A stretch of 13,146 nt of DNA, from assembly GCA_020726085.1 (NCBI GenBank), contig DYTG01000043.1, positions 1-13,146 on the forward strand, given 5' to 3'. This stretch comes from Sulfurovum sp. Its GTDB lineage: Bacteria; Campylobacterota; Campylobacteria; Campylobacterales; Sulfurovaceae. The position numbers and the translations under genes are program-made. Shown here one piece after another: positions 1 to 6,087 of the stretch; within the stretch, counting starts at the first letter, position 1; each line of letters begins with the position of its first letter. The notes beneath the pieces were generated by a model. It saw nothing but the letters and a program-made list of their open reading frames with translations. It did no database searches and was not told the DNA's origin.

Positions 1-689
1 GGTATGGTGCTATTTTCCTCTTCACTATCTACTTTTGTTTCATTTGTTTCATTTGCTTCATTCATTGCAAAAGTAGTTGTGAGATTGCTATCGATGGTTG
101 TATTGTCTTGAACGATGGTTGTATTGGTGGCGTTTTTTTCTATTGTCTTAATGGTGAGGTTTGAGTCTTCAACGATGCTTCTGTTTAGCTCAGGCGAAAC
201 GGTCGTTTTTTTTTTCTCCTCTAAGACCTTGATGCTGTAGATATTCTCTTTTTTGTCTTGAAGCGATGATTGGTTTTTTTCTATATCAAAATATCCATTA
301 TCAAGCGTTGTGGTAGTTGTATTTTGTTTGTAGAAGTTTTGGTAAATATACCACGCTCCATAAAGCAATATTGCTATAAAAAGATTTAAAAAAAGTTTGG
401 AAAAAAAACCATCCGAAGAGGTTTCAACCGTATTGCTCAAAACGGGCCTACTCGTCATTTCAACGTTTTTAACGTAATATTCACGTATATCGTTTTTAAA
501 TTGCGTTAAATCAATGCTAAACTCTCGCTCCATAATCTTTGCAAACCCCAATACCTGCATTTTACTAAAGGTTTTAAGTTCGCCATTCATAAGTCTTTTG
601 AGTGCATCGGTTGGGATATTGGTTTTGATTGATACCGATTGTAATCCATACTCTTCGACAATCTCTTTGATTGTATTATGACTCTCCAT
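1..689 (-). CDS. HTH-TM membrane protein, RodZ-like layout (partial, 3' end outside window)
   Basis: The frame is open from ATG at 689 to the window edge, giving 229 visible codons with no stop. Residues 1-65 are charged and helical, with an HTH-like stretch around 15-50. Residues about 97-116 form one hydrophobic membrane segment ending in aromatic residues (GAWYIY). The rest, presumably periplasmic, is low-complexity and rich in Thr, Asn, Glu and Lys. This cytoplasmic-HTH, single-pass, extended-tail layout is that of RodZ-type proteins, but I see no signature that fixes the function. The start overlaps the end of rlmB by 14 nt, so it is the last visible gene of the rpmE-rsmI-rlmB operon; in C. 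jejuni a putative membrane protein is, from memory, in the same place. An A10 run (coding strand) lies just after the membrane segment, and a T8 run lies just before it. Existence is confident; function is not. Confidence 0.8.
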   Translation of the reverse strand, partial: MESHNTIKEIVEEYGLQSVSIKTNIPTDALKRLMNGELKTFSKMQVLGFAKIMEREFSIDLTQFKNDIREYYVKNVEMTSRPVLSNTVETSSDGFFSKLFLNLFIAILLYGAWYIYQNFYKQNTTTTTLDNGYFDIEKNQSSLQDKKENIYSIKVLEEKKKTTVSPELNRSIVEDSNLTIKTIEKNATNTTIVQDNTTIDSNLTTTFAMNEANETNETKVDSEEENSTI

Positions 690-1365
690 TAATCATCCTA
701 TCTATTAAAATTCCTGCGGCAACGCTCACATTGAGTGAGTCAAATTTCCGCCTCATTACTATTGAAACTCGTTTATCGAGTTTAGCCTCTATGCGTTTTG
801 AAATACCTTTGTCTTCTGAGCCTAAAATCAAAACTTTTTTCTCTTTAGACTCGATTTTATTACTATTTTCACCATCCATTACGGCTCCATAGAGCGTAAA
901 TCCATACTGCTTAAGCTCATTGAGCCTATCTAAAATATTATCACTTAACAAAAATGGCATATCGAGCAAAGCCCCTGAACTGGTACGTGCAATGGCTTCG
1001 TAGTTGAGTTGTTTTACCCCCGAAGCAATAATAGCATCCACGCCCAAAGCGTAAGCACTGCGAACGATAGCACCAATATTTCCTACATCAGTTAGCGTAT
1101 CAAGCACAAGAATAAAGTGGCTATTGACCTTAACCTCCTCAAAAGAGCTGGGCTTAAAATTATCTATCTCGACTAAGATACCTTGATGATTGCCTCCTTT
1201 GCTCATGGCTACTGCCCACTTGTTTTCCAAAAATTTAATCTTTGGCTTGAAGTGATCAAAGAGCTTTTGAGGCAAGAGACCTTTTTTGGCAAGATAGACG
1301 GTTTGAATAGAATTTGGGTGTTGTTGTAATGCATACAAAGCTACATGTTTTCCATAAATTATCAT
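676..1365 (-). CDS. rlmB: TrmH/SpoU-family 23S rRNA 2'-O-methyltransferase (RlmB-type)
   Basis: This 229-aa protein belongs to the SpoU (SPOUT) 2'-O-ribose methyltransferases. RlmB methylates the ribose of G2251 in the peptidyl-transferase region of 23S rRNA using S-adenosylmethionine. All three family motifs are visible. Motif 1 is near 88-104 (DTLTDVGNIGAIVRSA, with N96 and R102). Motif 2 is near 177-189 (VLILGSEDKGIS). Motif 3 is near 200-219 (VMRRKFDSLNVSVAAGI), where the C-terminal trefoil knot binds SAM. Residues 1-70 form a short substrate-binding domain. The length is slightly below the roughly 245 aa of E. coli RlmB, which is common in this phylum. No good Shine-Dalgarno precedes the ATG; the rsmI stop lies 12 nt upstream, suggesting coupled translation. 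TrmH- or TrmL-type tRNA methyltransferases share these motifs, so the exact substrate is inferred from family and context. Confidence 0.88.
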   Translation of the reverse strand: MIIYGKHVALYALQQHPNSIQTVYLAKKGLLPQKLFDHFKPKIKFLENKWAVAMSKGGNHQGILVEIDNFKPSSFEEVKVNSHFILVLDTLTDVGNIGAIVRSAYALGVDAIIASGVKQLNYEAIARTSSGALLDMPFLLSDNILDRLNELKQYGFTLYGAVMDGENSNKIESKEKKVLILGSEDKGISKRIEAKLDKRVSIVMRRKFDSLNVSVAAGILIDRMINGES

Positions 1366-1377
1366 GGCGTGATTTTA

Positions 1378-2211
1378 TCAAAATTTCGCTGTATTTTGAG
1401 TGTCAATTAGTAAATTATAACACTCTTTTACACTTTTGTCACTAACTTGTGACAAAAGCTTGGCTTTGATTTTGGGTGCAAGCTCCATAGCTAGAATATC
1501 ATTATAACTTAAAGTTGCTTCATTTTGCATTTTGGCATGAATAATAATCACCCATTCTCCTTTGATTTGAATCTCTTTGAGTTGCTCCAAAAGATTTTGA
1601 ACGCTTCCTCGATAGTAGGTTTGAAATTTTTTTGTAAGCTCTTTGGCCAAAAAGAGTTCACGAGCGCTATCAATCCCATTGAGTTCTTCAAGTAACTTAA
1701 GAAGTCGATGAGGCGATTCGTATAAAATGGCATGACTGCTGGTATTTAAAACATGACCCAAAGCTTTGCTTCTATCGCTTCCCTTGTGAGGCAAAAAAGC
1801 GTAAAAGCCAAAGTGAGAACCCTTAAAGCCACTTGCAGCAAACGCTGTAGCAAACGCCGTAGCCCCTGGTAAAATATCATAGACGATGGAGTGCTTTTGA
1901 CAATATTCAACCAATATTTGACCAGGATCTGATATGATGGGCATACCCGCATCGCTCACGTAAATGACCGCCTCTTTGACAAGACGCCCACCAATCTCTT
2001 CTAATCGTGCCACACCGTTATGTTCATTAAAGGATAGAAATTGTGCATCGTTAGGATATTTCATCTCAAAACGCTCACTTAAAATATGCAATAGGTGTTT
2101 CGTTTGTCTAGTATCTTCGCACAAAAACAAGGCAGCAACCTCAAAGTTTTTTATGGCACGAATAGTAATATCTTGCGGATTTCCAATAGGAGTGGGGATG
2201 AATGTAAGCAT
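1378..2211 (-). CDS. rsmI: 16S rRNA (cytidine-1402 2'-O)-methyltransferase RsmI
   Basis: RsmI is a 277-aa tetrapyrrole-methylase-fold enzyme that adds the 2'-O-methyl group to C1402 in the decoding centre of 16S rRNA. Visible landmarks in order are TPIGNPQDIT (7-16), EDTRQTKHLL (32-41), the glycine-rich SAM loop SDAGMPIISDPG (86-97), LPGATA (114-119), YESPHRL (164-170), ELTKKFQTYYRG (191-202) and GEWVIII (218-224). Together these are diagnostic for RsmI (formerly YraL). The length matches the family. It sits between rpmE (34 nt upstream) and rlmB (12 nt downstream) in a ribosome-maturation operon. A small perfect hairpin lies just before its start codon and could hold the weak GG-rich ribosome binding region. 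Confidence 0.95.
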   Translation of the reverse strand: MLTFIPTPIGNPQDITIRAIKNFEVAALFLCEDTRQTKHLLHILSERFEMKYPNDAQFLSFNEHNGVARLEEIGGRLVKEAVIYVSDAGMPIISDPGQILVEYCQKHSIVYDILPGATAFATAFAASGFKGSHFGFYAFLPHKGSDRSKALGHVLNTSSHAILYESPHRLLKLLEELNGIDSARELFLAKELTKKFQTYYRGSVQNLLEQLKEIQIKGEWVIIIHAKMQNEATLSYNDILAMELAPKIKAKLLSQVSDKSVKECYNLLIDTQNTAKF

Positions 2212-2218
2212 TTATACC

Positions 2219-2233
2219 GTACCCAAAGGGTAC
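2219..2233 (-). repeat. Perfect 6-bp hairpin (3-nt loop) just upstream of rsmI start
   Basis: GTACCC-aaa-GGGTAC is a perfect inverted repeat in the 34-nt gap between the rpmE stop and the rsmI ATG. Its proximal arm ends 7 nt before the ATG. In the rpmE-rsmI transcript the arm nearest rsmI (GGGTAC) would cover the only G-rich stretch available as a ribosome binding site. It has no following U-run, so it is not a typical terminator. A regulatory role is inference. Confidence 0.45.
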
Positions 2234-2245
2234 ACCGTATTAGTT

Positions 2246-2446
2246 TTAAGCTAATTTATATTTTTTCTTAAACTTATCAACACGACCCGTCGCATCAACA
2301 ATCTTTTCTGACCCAGTAAAAAATGGGTGACACTCGTTGCAAATATCAATTGTCATGCTCTCTTTGTTTGTCATGGTGGCAAATGTATTTCCACAAGCAC
2401 ATGTGACTTGACAATCTTTATAATCTGGGTGTATCTCTTTTTTCAT
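2246..2446 (-). CDS. rpmE: 50S ribosomal protein L31 (zinc-binding form)
   Basis: This 66-aa bL31 is a protein of the large subunit that bridges to the small-subunit head. The start was set at the ATG at 2446 (MKKEIHPDYKDC), because an AAAGGGGAG Shine-Dalgarno lies just upstream. A longer frame from 2464 would translate that same ribosome binding site. Cys16, Cys18, Cys36 and Cys39 form the complete zinc-ribbon set of the C+ type of L31, which in other bacteria is the zinc-storing paralogue replaced by a Cys-less copy under zinc starvation. The typical IHPDY start, the TGSEK segment and a lysine-rich tail are present. It is the first gene of the leftward operon with rsmI and rlmB, with its own promoter and a leader of about 80 nt. 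Confidence 0.96.
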   Translation of the reverse strand: MKKEIHPDYKDCQVTCACGNTFATMTNKESMTIDICNECHPFFTGSEKIVDATGRVDKFKKKYKLA

Positions 2447-2483
2447 TATACTCTCCCCTTTCATCGGTTTTATTCGTAGCTAC

Positions 2484-2516
2484 TTTTCTATAAGGTGAAT
2501 ATCAGAATATAGAAAA
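2484..2516 (-). promoter_or_regulatory. 9-bp perfect inverted repeat in the rpmE leader
   Basis: TTTTCTATA (2484-2492) and TATAGAAAA (2508-2516) are perfect inverted repeats separated by 15 nt. They lie between the predicted rpmE transcription start (about 2525) and its start codon (2446), so the transcript could form a 9-bp AU-rich stem near its 5' end. E. coli L31 is known to control its own mRNA through a leader structure, so an autoregulatory or stability role is possible. A DNA operator is an equal alternative. Function is inferred. Confidence 0.4.
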
Positions 2517-2531
2517 ATTTTTTAGAGCAAA

Positions 2532-2540
2532 ATTATACCA
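2532..2540 (-). promoter_or_regulatory. Promoter of the rpmE-rsmI-rlmB operon (extended -10)
   Basis: On the minus strand the sequence reads TGG-TATAAT, a consensus extended -10, preceded by a T-run. No -35 is visible, as is typical of sigma-70 promoters in Campylobacterota. The predicted start is near 2525, giving an rpmE leader of about 80 nt. Confidence 0.7.
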
Positions 2541-2670
2541 AAAATAGTTTTAAAAATTCATTAAAAAATAACTTTATAGGTTTTATATGCAAAAATCAAC
2601 CAAGCAATAAATGTGTACCATAATACAAAAGATTATTTCTAAAAATATATTTTATTCGGTGATGATTTGA

Positions 2671-2710
2671 GCAATAGAATTAAAAAAACCTCACACTTCA
2701 ACTCTATTGC
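2671..2710. repeat. 8-bp inverted repeat upstream of the greA -10 box
   Basis: GCAATAGA (2671-2678) and TCTATTGC (2703-2710) are perfect inverted repeats with a 24-nt spacer, and one further inner position pairs after a single mismatch. The distal end lies 11 nt before the greA extended -10, so it covers the region where a regulator would sit. The remainder of the 2541-2670 gap is AT-rich, with no open frame or RNA gene that I can see. Confidence 0.35.
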
Positions 2711-2721
2711 AACTCTCTTTT

Positions 2722-2730
2722 TGCTATAAT
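2722..2730 (+). promoter_or_regulatory. Promoter of greA-argC (extended -10)
   Basis: TGC-TATAAT is a consensus extended -10 following a CTCTTTTT stretch. The TTGCAA at 2707 is only 12 nt away, too close to act as a -35. The predicted start is near 2737, giving a short leader of about 25 nt to the TTG start at 2761. Confidence 0.7.
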
Positions 2731-2760
2731 ATACAAAAACACTATTAAAAAGGAGTCATT

Positions 2761-3249
2761 TTGCACGAAAAAGAGCCAATGACCAAAATAACCTACCAAA
2801 AGTTATCCCTAGAACTAGAAAACCTTAAAACCATCGAACGTGCCAAAGTAGCCAAAGAGATTGAAGAGGCAAGGGATTTGGGAGATCTTAAAGAAAATGC
2901 GGAGTATCACGCCGCCAAAGACAAACAAGGATTGATGGAGGCTCGTATTGTGGAGCTTCAAGATCTCACTTCGAGGGCTATGGTGATAGACCCATCGACA
3001 TTGGCACATGAACGGGTAAGCTTTGGTTCTACTGTGGAGCTTGTCGATACTCAAAGCAATGAAGAGGTGAGCTATACCATCGTAGGCGCCAACGAATCCA
3101 ACCCAAACAAAGGACTCATCTCTATCAAATCCCCCCTTGCTAAAGTACTGCTAGGCAAAGTAGCGGGAGATAATGTCACTATCATTTTGCCATCAAATAA
3201 GAAGAATTTTGATATCGAAGAGGTTTATTACAAGGAGATTGAGCTATGA
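2761..3249 (+). CDS. greA: Transcription elongation factor GreA
   Basis: GreA rescues backtracked RNA polymerase by inserting its coiled coil into the secondary channel and stimulating cleavage of the transcript's 3' end. The 162-aa protein has the N-terminal coiled coil (about 8-77), whose acidic tip lies in DLGDLKENAEYHAAKDKQ (about 39-56, with D42 and E45). An FKBP-like C-terminal domain (about 80-162) contains VSFGSTVEL and KGLISIKSPLAKVLLGK. I take the TTG at 2761 as the start because AAAGGAG ends 5 nt before it. The alternative ATG at 2779 is too far from that site, and homologues in the phylum start with a similar xKEPM sequence. Its stop overlaps the argC start by 4 nt (ATGA), so the two are translationally coupled. 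Confidence 0.96.
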   Translation: MHEKEPMTKITYQKLSLELENLKTIERAKVAKEIEEARDLGDLKENAEYHAAKDKQGLMEARIVELQDLTSRAMVIDPSTLAHERVSFGSTVELVDTQSNEEVSYTIVGANESNPNKGLISIKSPLAKVLLGKVAGDNVTIILPSNKKNFDIEEVYYKEIEL

Positions 3250-4253
3250 TAAACGTTGGCGTAGTGGGAGCAAGTGGCTATACGGGACTTGAACTTATCA
3301 AGATGCTTATGGCTCATCCCCACTTTAGATTAAACTATCTAGCTACCACTACAGGTGATACATCGGTTGAGAAACTTCACCCCTCTTTGTGCGATGTTGT
3401 CTCTCTTGATGTTTCACAAGCCAATGCCCAAGAGGCGGCCAAAATGTGTGCGCTTGTTTTTTTGGCTTTGCCCCATCAAGCCTCTATGGGGTTTGCCAAA
3501 GAGCTTTTGGCGTTTGGGGTCAAAGTCGTTGATCTCTCCGCTGATTATCGTTTGATACAAGAGACCTATGAGGATTTTTACTGCCCCCACGAAGACCCAG
3601 ATAATTTGGACAAAAGTGTTTATGCTTTGATTGAATATTATCGTCAAGAGCTAAAAGAGACAACACTTGCCGCAGGGCCAGGATGCTATCCTACGGCTAC
3701 ACTTTTGGGGATACTGCCCTTTATGGAGTTTATTGATGAGAATGCACCTCTCTTTGTCGATGCCAAATCGGGCGTAAGCGGAGCGGGTAAAAAATTGAGC
3801 GATACGACGCATTTTGTCACCATCAATGATAATATTTTCGCCTACAATCCGCTCAAACACCGTCACGCTCCCGAAATCAAAGAGAAGATTAAACTAGTAA
3901 GCGGTAAAGATATAAGTGTCAATTTCGTCCCTCACCTAATCCCCGCTACTAGAGGAGAGCTTGTAAGTATCTATGCCACGCTTAAAGCCGATATAAATCC
4001 TATCGAAATCTTGCAAGAGCGTTACAAAGAGGATAAATTTATCCGTATTCGCACCCAACCCGTCGATGTCAAAAGCGTAGCGGGGACACACTTTTGCGAT
4101 ATTTACGCCCAAACCAACGGCAAGGCACTCTTTGTATCGAGTGCTATTGATAATTTGCTTCGGGGTGCAAGCTCACAAGCGTTGGTAGCGGCCAATTTGA
4201 TGTGCGGTTTGGATGAAAATATGGGGATACCTACTATTGCCTATATGCCCTGA
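3246..4253 (+). CDS. argC: N-acetyl-gamma-glutamyl-phosphate reductase
   Basis: ArgC carries out the third step of arginine synthesis, the NADPH-dependent reduction of N-acetylglutamyl phosphate to the semialdehyde. The 335-aa protein starts with the Rossmann dinucleotide loop GVVGASGYTGLELI (5-18). Family landmarks are LALPHQAS (73-80), VDLSADYRL (95-103) and the catalytic cysteine C147 in AGPGCYPTA. They continue with SGVSGAGKK (175-183) and the substrate/catalytic histidine segment KHRHAPEI (204-211). PATRGEL (233-239) and DNLLRGASSQALVAAN (302-317) complete the set. Length is typical of the longer ArgC type. It is coupled to greA at its start, and its TGA shares an A with the ATG of the next gene. 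No other arg gene is in the window. Confidence 0.97.
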   Translation: MINVGVVGASGYTGLELIKMLMAHPHFRLNYLATTTGDTSVEKLHPSLCDVVSLDVSQANAQEAAKMCALVFLALPHQASMGFAKELLAFGVKVVDLSADYRLIQETYEDFYCPHEDPDNLDKSVYALIEYYRQELKETTLAAGPGCYPTATLLGILPFMEFIDENAPLFVDAKSGVSGAGKKLSDTTHFVTINDNIFAYNPLKHRHAPEIKEKIKLVSGKDISVNFVPHLIPATRGELVSIYATLKADINPIEILQERYKEDKFIRIRTQPVDVKSVAGTHFCDIYAQTNGKALFVSSAIDNLLRGASSQALVAANLMCGLDENMGIPTIAYMP

Positions 4254-4930
4254 TGAGAGCAATCAAAGAGGGAGCGATTTTTATCGCCGATAGCCACTAT
4301 CCGCATCACGGAGAAGCTATTATTGAGCTACTAGCCTCTTTGCCCCCCAATACCCCTCAACTCTTTTTGATGGGGGATATTTCTGATATTTTGTTTGCCC
4401 ACGCCCCTTTTTTGGTAGAGTACAATCAAAAGCTTATCAATTTAATCAACGCTTTAAGCGACTCTGTTGAGATATTTTACTTTGAGGGCAATCATGACTT
4501 TAATCTTCAAGCCCTTTTCCCTAAAGTAATCGTTTACACCCTAGAACAACAACCTCAAATCTTTACGTTAGGCGTTGAAAGTATCGGTTTGGCTCATGGG
4601 GATAGATTTGCGATGAGCCAAGGCTACCGAATCTATACTCGCTTCATTCGCAATCAAACATTGATGCACTATTTGCCCTTCAAACAAAAACTCATCAATC
4701 GACAAATAGCCCTTTTAAAAAAGAAAAAAATATGCAAAAAATTTGAGGGTTTTGAAAAAAGAGCGGAGAGCATCATCAAGCACTATACGAGTGATAGGGC
4801 AATAGAGGGGCATTACCACCAAGGGATTGTCTATCAAAACTACATCGCACTTCCCTCTTTGGCGTGTCAAAAAGAGATTGCCTTTGTGGAAAATGGTGCA
4901 ATAGTATTTAAAGCCAAACCTACTACTTAA
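4253..4930 (+). CDS. LpxH-like metallophosphoesterase (possible UDP-2,3-diacylglucosamine hydrolase)
   Basis: This 225-aa calcineurin-type phosphoesterase has a complete dinuclear metal site: D13 and H15 (ADSHYP), D42 (GDISD), N80 and H81 (GNHDF), H115 (AHGD), and H187 and H189 (EGHYHQG). Order and spacing match LpxH, which cleaves UDP-2,3-diacylglucosamine to lipid X at the inner membrane during lipid A synthesis. True LpxH carries GNRDF, whereas this protein has GNHDF, so it may belong to the LpxH2-like or a general phosphoesterase group. The lysine-rich stretch at 155-163 (KKKKICKK) and nearby basic residues could support membrane contact. There is no signal peptide. Its start shares one base with the argC stop, placing it third in the greA-argC operon. 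Its 3' end overlaps the convergent nadA by 8 nt. Confidence 0.85.
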   Translation: MRAIKEGAIFIADSHYPHHGEAIIELLASLPPNTPQLFLMGDISDILFAHAPFLVEYNQKLINLINALSDSVEIFYFEGNHDFNLQALFPKVIVYTLEQQPQIFTLGVESIGLAHGDRFAMSQGYRIYTRFIRNQTLMHYLPFKQKLINRQIALLKKKKICKKFEGFEKRAESIIKHYTSDRAIEGHYHQGIVYQNYIALPSLACQKEIAFVENGAIVFKAKPTT

Positions 4931-5915
4931 TCGCCAACATCCGCTCTAGTGCAATGTTTGCCCATTTGACGGTATGTTCATCGACGACTATTTCATTGAT
5001 AGGGGCGTTGTCTTCGATGGATTTGAGTGTCTTGTACAAATCCTCTAGCGTGGTTTCATTCATCGTTGGACACTCGGGTTTGGTCGATGAGAGTACATAG
5101 GTGTTTTTGGGACGCATACGATTGACTAGGTTGTACTCCGTGCCTACAGCTACTTTTTGATTTTCATCAAGCCCATTGACGTATTGGATAAGTTGCGAAG
5201 TTGAACCGCTAAAATCTGCTGCTTGTACCACGGTGGGGTCGCATTCGGGGTGTACAGCGATGAGAATATCGGGATACTTTTGGCGATAAAAGGCAATATC
5301 CTCTACGCTAAAGAGTTGATGCACGGAGCAAAAACCATCGTAGCAAATCACATCGCACTCTTTTGGGTCTTTGCCATCGCCTATCACGCACGACTCTAGC
5401 CCCATAGAGTGTGCAAAGTTTTGCCCCAAACATCTATCTGGAACAAAGAGAATCTTTTTGTCGCTCTTTAGCCCCTCTTCGATGATTTTGTAAGCATTGG
5501 AACTCGTACAAACAAGCCCTCCCATCTCGCCCACTTTGGCTTTGACACTCGCATCGGAGTTGATGTAGGTAATGGGCAAAATATCCTCTTTAGCAATGCC
5601 ATTATCGACCATAAATTGCACACTCTCATCAAAAAACGTCCCATCAATCATCTTTGCCATAGCACAACAGGCAATACGGGGCATCAATGCCTTTTTGTGA
5701 GGAGCAATGACTTTGATGCTTTGCCCCATAAATCCAACACCGCAAAAAACCACCCACTCACTCTCATTGGCTTTGCATTTACGGGCAAGCTCCAAACTAT
5801 CACCCGTAATATCCGCCATTTCAAAGACCTCGTCCCTTTGGTAGTAGTGCGCTACTATCGTAACCGAAAGTTTTTGTTTGAGTCGTACAATCTCTGCTTT
5901 AAAATCTATGCTCAT
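4923..5915 (-). CDS. nadA: Quinolinate synthase NadA
   Basis: NadA condenses iminoaspartate with dihydroxyacetone phosphate to quinolinate, the committed ring-forming step of NAD synthesis, using a [4Fe-4S] cluster. In this 330-aa protein the three expected cluster cysteines are C84 (CCAMAK), C136 (GLVCTSSNA) and C282 (PECPTMNETT). Other family landmarks are AHYYQRDEV (22-30), TGDSLELA (37-44), FVPDRCLGQN (157-166), VHPEC (221-225) and the SGSTSQ segment (236-241). The length of 330 aa suits the shorter NadA type. An AGTGAGG ribosome binding site lies 5 nt before the ATG. nadB and nadC are not adjacent. The 3' end runs into the convergent phosphoesterase gene with no room for a terminator. 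Confidence 0.96.
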   Translation of the reverse strand: MSIDFKAEIVRLKQKLSVTIVAHYYQRDEVFEMADITGDSLELARKCKANESEWVVFCGVGFMGQSIKVIAPHKKALMPRIACCAMAKMIDGTFFDESVQFMVDNGIAKEDILPITYINSDASVKAKVGEMGGLVCTSSNAYKIIEEGLKSDKKILFVPDRCLGQNFAHSMGLESCVIGDGKDPKECDVICYDGFCSVHQLFSVEDIAFYRQKYPDILIAVHPECDPTVVQAADFSGSTSQLIQYVNGLDENQKVAVGTEYNLVNRMRPKNTYVLSSTKPECPTMNETTLEDLYKTLKSIEDNAPINEIVVDEHTVKWANIALERMLAIK

Positions 5916-5932
5916 GATAACCTCACTTTTTT

Positions 5933-5970
5933 AAAATAATTATAGCTTTTTTAGAATAATGATAGCTTCT
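5933..5970 (-). promoter_or_regulatory. nadA promoter with tandem 20-bp repeat
   Basis: On the minus strand TATAAT lies at 5944-5939 within AGCTATAATTATT, placing the transcription start about 17 nt before the nadA ATG. The box sits in one of two direct copies spaced exactly 20 bp apart (5933-5950 and 5953-5970). The copies match at 15 of 18 positions around the core AATAATNATAGCTT. Two copies two helical turns apart fit a protein-binding site, but duplicated AT-rich promoter sequence would look the same. Confidence 0.5.
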
Positions 5971-6022
5971 TTGTTTATCTTTTGGTAATGTTTAAGTACC
6001 TAATGTCAATTATAAGTTGGTT

Positions 6023-6031
6023 TGATATAAT
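6023..6031 (+). promoter_or_regulatory. Promoter of the gltA remnant (extended -10)
   Basis: TGA-TATAAT forms an extended -10 about 57 nt before the ATG of the citrate synthase remnant. An AAAGG ribosome binding site (6076-6080) is also retained. The expression signals therefore look intact although the gene they serve is broken. A small ACCT-A-AGGT palindrome (6038-6046) lies at the expected transcription start. Confidence 0.55.
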
Positions 6032-6087
6032 AAGATTACCTAAGGTGCTATAAAAGCCAATCGATACACATCAGCAAAGGTCAAACG

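Noticed and set aside
2447..2464. Six-residue N-terminal extension of L31 (MKGESI)
   Set aside because: These codons are the AAAGGGGAG ribosome binding site of the ATG at 2446, and L31 proteins begin with the MKKEIHP-type sequence.
2541..2670. Small RNA or short gene in the greA-rpmE gap
   Set aside because: The stretch is AT-rich with stops in all frames, has no tRNA-like fold and no terminator that I can see.
5971..6022. Riboswitch between nadA and the gltA remnant
   Set aside because: No conserved riboswitch core is visible, and the nadA leader is predicted to be only about 17 nt.
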